Source: Flavobacterium micromati (GTDB lineage: Bacteria; Bacteroidota; Bacteroidia; Flavobacteriales; Flavobacteriaceae). From it: 46,903 bases of DNA. The position numbers were made by a program, and so were the translations under genes. The DNA is taken from contig NZ_FQWF01000017.1 in assembly GCF_900129585.1 (NCBI RefSeq), positions 1-46,903 on the forward strand. Reading direction: 5' to 3'. Positions 42,558-46,903 of the stretch are shown one piece after another; the first letter of the stretch is position 1, and every line of letters begins with the position of its first letter. The notes beneath the pieces were generated by a model that saw only the letters and a list, made by a program, of their open reading frames with translations, ran no database searches and was not told the origin of the DNA.

Positions 42558-43994
42558 TTATTGTCCTTGTCCTAAAGAGTAACCTAATTTTCCGTCAAAT
42601 TCGTATAAATTTTCTGTTTTGATAACATCAACTTCGGCTGCTACAGCATTTGAGAGCATTGCAATAATATGGCCTTTATCAATTGTTTTTCCATCATTTG
42701 GTTTAAATCTACAACGCCAATGATCCGTGCAGAATGTTTCTTCAAAGCCTTCTGGCCAAACTTTAATTCCACGATTGGAAATCATAGTAAGATCAGTATT
42801 ACTCAATTTTACAGATTCTAATTTTTTTGCAATTTCATTTGGATTTGTTCCGTTCCAATGCACGAATAAATCTACACCAACTAAAACTTTATTCGCAGCT
42901 GGTTTTTTTACGTATTTCGGGAGTTTTAATACAGCATCTTTTGCGAAAGAAACTTGTTTTAGAATTGTTGGATTATTTCCTAAATTAGCAATTACCGCCT
43001 CAGAAAACTCTTTTGTCCCTACTTTTTGTTTGCTTACTCCCTCTTTGTAAATGTCATATGTATGAATACCATCTTCAATGGTTTTGAGCCATGCGTTTTG
43101 AACTTTTTCAGCTACGTCTGTTTGTCCAATATGGTTAAGCATCATAACTGCACCTTCTATTAAGCCTGATGGATTGGCTAAATTTTGTCCTGCACGTCTT
43201 GGCGCTGAACCGTGTATTGCCTCAAACATTGCACATTCTTCGCCAATATTTGCTGAACCCGCAAGTCCAACCGATCCAGCAATTTGAGCAGCAATATCTG
43301 ATAAAACATCTCCGTAAAGGTTTAAAGTTACAATAACATCAAAGATTTCAGGAGTATCAGCCATTTTTGCAGCACCAATATCGATAATCCAATGTTCATT
43401 TTCGATTTCTGGATATTCAACTGCTATTTCATCAAACACTTGGTGGAATAATCCGTCTGTTTGTTTCATAATATTATCCTTCGTAAAGCAGGTAACTTTT
43501 TTTCTACCATAGACTTTAGCGTACTCAAATGCATATCGGACAATTTTTTCACAACCAGGACGGCTAATTAATTTTAGACATTGAATTACTTCGTCAGTTT
43601 GTTGATGTTCAATTCCAGCGTATAAGTCTTCCTCATTTTCGCGAATAATTACAATATCCATTCCTGGATGCTTTGTTTCAACAAATGGGTGTAAACTTAT
43701 ACATGGTCTAACATTAGAATATAATCCAAGAAATTTTCTTGTAGTTACATTCAAACTTTTATATCCACCACCTTGTGGAGTGGTAATAGGCGCTTTTAAA
43801 AATATTTTGTTTCTTCGGATTATGTCCCAAGATTCAGCAGCTATTCCTGAAGTGTTCCCTGACAAGTACACTTTTTCACCAACTTCTATTTCGTCAATTT
43901 CTATTTGAGCGCCTGCTGCTTTGATGATGTTCAAAGTGGCATTCATAATTTCTGGTCCAATTCCGTCGCCTTTTGCTACTGTAATTCGTGTCAT
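42558..43994 (-). CDS. Isocitrate dehydrogenase, long (Rickettsia/alpha-type) NADP form
   Basis: It oxidatively decarboxylates isocitrate to 2-oxoglutarate in the citric acid cycle. The 478-aa product has the isocitrate/isopropylmalate dehydrogenase core (residues about 1-330: VAKGDGIGPEIM, TTRKFLGLYSNVRPC, IRENEEDLYAGIEHQQ, NLYGDVLSDIAAQIAGSVG, EAIHGSAPRRAGQNLANP). A C-terminal extension of about 130 residues is found in the long type. The cofactor preference is taken from family labels, not read from sequence. The gene begins a run of six closely spaced minus-strand genes down to the SbtA-like transporter. Confidence 0.93.
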   Translation of the reverse strand: MTRITVAKGDGIGPEIMNATLNIIKAAGAQIEIDEIEVGEKVYLSGNTSGIAAESWDIIRRNKIFLKAPITTPQGGGYKSLNVTTRKFLGLYSNVRPCISLHPFVETKHPGMDIVIIRENEEDLYAGIEHQQTDEVIQCLKLISRPGCEKIVRYAFEYAKVYGRKKVTCFTKDNIMKQTDGLFHQVFDEIAVEYPEIENEHWIIDIGAAKMADTPEIFDVIVTLNLYGDVLSDIAAQIAGSVGLAGSANIGEECAMFEAIHGSAPRRAGQNLANPSGLIEGAVMMLNHIGQTDVAEKVQNAWLKTIEDGIHTYDIYKEGVSKQKVGTKEFSEAVIANLGNNPTILKQVSFAKDAVLKLPKYVKKPAANKVLVGVDLFVHWNGTNPNEIAKKLESVKLSNTDLTMISNRGIKVWPEGFEETFCTDHWRCRFKPNDGKTIDKGHIIAMLSNAVAAEVDVIKTENLYEFDGKLGYSLGQGQ

Positions 43995-44447
43995 TATATT
44001 TATGTTTTACTTTTTGATTGCGCAAAATTGAAGTTTTTATTCTTTGTGTGTTTATTTATATATTTAATACAATACATAAAGTAAATTTATAGTTTGTTTA
44101 TCCCTAAAATTTAAATTTCAGTAAGTGTCTGAACAACAGCTATTGCCTAAAGGTTAATTATCTGTATTACTTCATTTTAATTAATACTTATTAATCTGAA
44201 ATAATTTTTATATTTTAACAATTGGAATTTAAAAAGAAGGTTTTGCACGGTTGTTCTGGCAAAAACAATAGATAAAATTTTAATTGTTGCAATGTTTTTA
44301 TAAAGATAACAAAAAGTAGATTTTTAAGACAGTTATTTATTAATAATAACACGAATTTATATTTTTATAAATTACATTATTCGATATTCAATTATATTAA
44401 TTTATTTAAGGAAATGTTCTTTAAATATTTTATTAGTTCGCGAAGGT
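43995..44447. other. Intergenic stretch without a gene (453 nt)
   Basis: AT-rich sequence between the LETM1-related gene's stop and icd's start. The minus-strand word CAATTTTG near 44025 is one base from the -7 box and may be the icd promoter. No ORF, hairpin with T run or repeat was recognised. Confidence 0.6.
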
Positions 44448-45653
44448 CTATTCTTCCCTATTTTCGTTAAAAGCCGAGGGTAGTAACTGGGGAATAAACT
44501 TTATTAAGATGGGTAGTAAAAGACTACCGCCAGGTAATAAAAATATTGCTAACGATGGAACCGTTTTACATACTTCTAATAATTGTTTTTTGACTTTCTT
44601 TTTCTCTTTTTCATCCAAATCTCTAATTGTTGAATGTGATAGAAGTACCATTAATTCTTTGCTTTGCACAATTTCCTTGATTAACCTATTCTTATTACGA
44701 GTGATTATTGTAACTACACTTTGAGTAGTTTGATCGTAAAAATGTTTGACCGGATTAGAATAATTGAAATAGGGTATTTCATTTTTATATGTGGTAATAA
44801 ATTGGTACGTTTTTGAAATACTATTATCTACAAAAGCATCAGGAATTGCAAGAATCTGCGACAGTGAATACAAAAAATATAATTCTTCATTCTCAATTTC
44901 GGCATCACTCCATAAGGCCATTCCCGCCAAATCTACTAAATATTTTTTTTCGAAATCTGTTGTAAGATAATCCAATTGTAGAGATTCTAAATTTTGGACT
45001 GAATTTGTAGAGAATTTACTATACCGAATCGAAGCTTCAAAAAGCTTGATTAATAAATCATCATATTGCGATTTTTTCGACTTAACTTTTAACGCAAGTG
45101 CAACCGTATTTATGATAGTTTCCTCGATTTTTTGCAAATATTTTTCAGGAATTTCACTGTGAACCAAGTATTGCTGGAACGCCAAAACATCAATGAACAA
45201 TAAGGCGTTTGTTACAAGATGTGAAAAATTTTTACTAATAATACTATCATTAGTTTGTACTCGTTCATCAATGATTTTTTCTAGCTTTAAAGAAGGCGAG
45301 TTTGTAGGTAAAATTTTTTTAAATAAATTGAAGCCTTGAGGATTCATTTGATTGTAAAAGTGAACAACCTTAGAGATAAAAGTAGCGCTATTGTTATTGT
45401 TAGTATTATCATCAATAAAGCAATAAACGCCATAAAGTGTATTTAGTAATGCCACTTTTGAAATTTCTTCTTTGTACCACCCTTTAGTATTTATTGCTGC
45501 GGAAGTTTCAAATGAAATAATATGACCGTAAATGAAACCTGTATTTCTCACTTTATCATAAAAAATATTGCTGTCCATAAACACAGTTTCTTCTGAAATT
45601 TTTTGTTCAGTGAAAAATTTGTCTATCCATCCTGTTGCCGAAGGGTTAATCAT
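44448..45653 (-). CDS. LETM1-related biofilm-associated-type protein
   Basis: From the ATG at 45653 the product is 401 aa; the first seven residues of a longer frame overlap the -7 box. The middle contains LAGMALWSDAEIENEELYFLYSLSQIL, which resembles a TerB-like segment. The C-terminal about 70 residues (KKQLLEVCKTVPSLAIFLLPGGSLLLPILIKF) match the LETM1 signature of a Pro-Gly-Gly hydrophobic hairpin. Flavobacterial homologues are labelled LETM1-related biofilm-associated; the activity is not defined. It appears monocistronic. Confidence 0.82.
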   Translation of the reverse strand: MINPSATGWIDKFFTEQKISEETVFMDSNIFYDKVRNTGFIYGHIISFETSAAINTKGWYKEEISKVALLNTLYGVYCFIDDNTNNNNSATFISKVVHFYNQMNPQGFNLFKKILPTNSPSLKLEKIIDERVQTNDSIISKNFSHLVTNALLFIDVLAFQQYLVHSEIPEKYLQKIEETIINTVALALKVKSKKSQYDDLLIKLFEASIRYSKFSTNSVQNLESLQLDYLTTDFEKKYLVDLAGMALWSDAEIENEELYFLYSLSQILAIPDAFVDNSISKTYQFITTYKNEIPYFNYSNPVKHFYDQTTQSVVTIITRNKNRLIKEIVQSKELMVLLSHSTIRDLDEKEKKKVKKQLLEVCKTVPSLAIFLLPGGSLLLPILIKFIPQLLPSAFNENREE

Positions 45654-45671
45654 TGCTTTAATTTGAAGGTA

Positions 45672-45679
45672 CAAAGCTA
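45672..45679 (-). promoter_or_regulatory. -7 promoter box (TAGCTTTG) of the LETM1-related gene
   Basis: Exact TAnnTTTG match, 19 nt before the ATG at 45653; it excludes the upstream start at 45674. Confidence 0.6.
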
Positions 45680-45827
45680 TTCATTTTTGCTATAGTTTTG
45701 ACATGTATTTTTAGTTTCTTAAAGCAGTTATTATGACAATATTGAGATAAGATGAAATTATAAGCGTTAATAATATTTTTTGGAGTGAAAATTATTTTTG
45801 GTCATTTTAGGTAGGGTTATTTATAAA

Positions 45828-45861
45828 AAAGCCCAAAATCAAGATTTTGATTTAGGGCTTT
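45828..45861 (-). terminator. Terminator of the superoxide dismutase gene
   Basis: AAAGCCC and AAATCAA pair with TTGATTT and GGGCTTT in one hairpin, with A on the left giving a T run on the minus strand, directly after the stop codon. Confidence 0.88.
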
Positions 45862-45868
45862 AAAAAAT

Positions 45869-46648
45869 TCATAAAGAATTGAATAGATTTTCTGCGGCAT
45901 CCCAATTTACTACTTTCCAATACGATTCGAGATAATCTGCTCTTCTATTCTGGTTTTTTAAGTAATATGCGTGTTCCCAAACATCAAGTGCTAAAACTGG
46001 TTTTCCTTTAAAACCTTTACCACGTAACCGCATTAATGGATTATCTTGATTTGGCGTTGAGCCAATAACTAATTTTCCATCTTGAACCACTAGCCAGGCC
46101 CAGCCAGATCCAAATCGTTTCATTGAAGCGTCGTTAAATTGTTTTTTAAATTCATCAAAAGAACCAAAAGTACTGCTTATTGCATCAGCTAATTTACCTT
46201 TTGGATTGCCTCCGCCATTTGGTTTCATTAACGTCCAAAATAAACTATGATTGTAATGACCGCCAGCATTATTTCGCACTGATTCTGGAAATTTGGACAT
46301 TACATTGAAAATAGTATCTAAAGATTTTGACTGTTCGATTAATTTAGGGTCTAAGGTCTCTATGGCTTTGTTTAAATTCGTTACATAACCTTGATGATGT
46401 TTTTTATGATGAATTTCCATTGTAGCCTTATCAATGTGCGGTTCTAATCCATCATAATCGTAATCTAATTTCGGCAAAGAGTATGGCGCTTCTAGATTTA
46501 AATTCGCGTAGTCGAGAATTTCACTATCAATATTTAGCGATTTTTCAGCTGCAAATGTTGAAGTGAATAAACTAGAGCCAATAATTGTTGCAGTTGATAG
46601 AATTGCTGTTTGTTTTAAAAAATTTCTTCTTGCGTTATTATTTTCCAT
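45869..46648 (-). CDS. Superoxide dismutase (Mn/Fe type) with Tat signal peptide
   Basis: It converts superoxide to peroxide and oxygen. The 259-aa product begins with a twin-arginine signal ([10 protein letters not shown], Arg7-Arg8, a hydrophobic stretch and a cut near TFA-A at 34). It is therefore predicted to fold in the cytoplasm and be exported. The mature enzyme has the metal ligands in [22 protein letters not shown] and DVWEHAYYL (His, His, Asp, His). GGHYNH, GSGWAW and the NQDNP stretch resemble the manganese form. It is monocistronic with its own terminator. The symbol is by similarity; iron or mixed use is possible. Confidence 0.93.
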   Translation of the reverse strand: MENNNARRNFLKQTAILSTATIIGSSLFTSTFAAEKSLNIDSEILDYANLNLEAPYSLPKLDYDYDGLEPHIDKATMEIHHKKHHQGYVTNLNKAIETLDPKLIEQSKSLDTIFNVMSKFPESVRNNAGGHYNHSLFWTLMKPNGGGNPKGKLADAISSTFGSFDEFKKQFNDASMKRFGSGWAWLVVQDGKLVIGSTPNQDNPLMRLRGKGFKGKPVLALDVWEHAYYLKNQNRRADYLESYWKVVNWDAAENLFNSL

Positions 46649-46903
46649 AAGTGATGTTATTTAAAAAGAGTAAATAGTAAGTCATAAAATTAGGCATTAT
46701 AAATTAGTATGACGCTAATAAACTTCTAAATTTGCCTATTAAGTTTACATAGTTATAAGCCAATAATGATTTTCTTGTAAGGAATTATATAAATTTTATA
46801 AGATTTACTTAAGTACATGACAAAAAACTGAACATATTGTTTTCTAATGAATTAAATCCCGTTAAAAGGAATTTGGATAAATAATCTAATCCATATTTGA
46901 ATA
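46649..46903. other. Gene-free end of the window
   Basis: The 255 nt upstream of the superoxide dismutase gene are AT-rich. A TAATTTTA word near 46688-46695 (minus strand) is one base from a -7 box and may be its promoter. No other feature was seen; the sequence is cut by the window edge. Confidence 0.5.

Noticed and set aside
44240..44275. Small inverted repeat TTGTT...AACAA as a regulatory RNA
   Set aside because: The stem is short, has no T run and is within random expectation for AT-rich sequence.

Overview
The window looks like chromosomal DNA of a Flavobacterium-type member of the Bacteroidota. It is AT-rich. Many genes carry the Bacteroidota -7 promoter box TAnnTTTG and lack Shine-Dalgarno sites. 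The gene content is also typical: DUF4293 beside an extended rho, an alpha-proteobacterial-type long isocitrate dehydrogenase, a LETM1-related protein, MnmD, OxyR divergent from Dps, and an ECF sigma factor with a Spy-like sensor. No tRNA, rRNA, insertion sequence or CRISPR array was seen.

Layout. 1-4461: two arrays of a ~147-bp unit built around a long imperfect hairpin (19 copies, then 4 plus two half copies) on either side of one small zinc-ribbon gene (PhnA/YjdM family). 4537-7311 (minus): ddl, a DUF433/DUF5615 antitoxin/toxin-like pair, a DUF421 membrane protein and coaD, probably one operon. 7525-9178 (plus): PASTA protein and an RluD-type pseudouridine synthase. 9366-11161 (minus): a small accessory patch with an outer-membrane-protein pseudogene broken by one stop codon, and a two-gene module of an ADP-ribosyltransferase and an unknown small protein. 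11315-13071: cysteine synthesis (cysE-cysK/M type). 13350-19375 (minus): AraC-sensor-like remnant, lpdA, lipoprotein, ABC exporter, truA. 19598-22570: phosphodiesterase YfcE, then a NarL/TPR-kinase two-component pair. 22720-28595: DUF4293, rho, rsmB-like, kup. 28702-34543: secreted repeat protein, Ycf48-like lipoprotein, ECF sigma factor/anti-sigma-like/Spy-like cluster, SRPBCC-GyrI fusion, small membrane protein. 34628-39072: pyrophosphohydrolase, ilvE, mnmD, a 65-aa conserved-looking protein, oxyR, dps. 39205-43994 (minus): probable six-gene operon icd, two paralogous small proteins, DUF6671 zinc protein, TsaC/Sua5, SbtA-like transporter. 44448-46648: LETM1-related protein and a Tat-exported superoxide dismutase.

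Most unusual signals: (1) the hairpin arrays with 13-bp steps in loop length and a block shared between the two arrays; (2) a ~77-nt structured element present twice (7350-7426 and 19507-19584), whose arms differ in sequence but keep pairing, just upstream of plus-strand genes; (3) the compact ADP-ribosyltransferase module; (4) low-complexity direct repeats of a different sequence placed directly after the stop codons of several genes; (5) two tandem paralogous small proteins behind icd. Oxidative-stress functions (OxyR, Dps, exported SOD) and envelope functions (Ddl, PASTA, ECF/Spy) are well represented.
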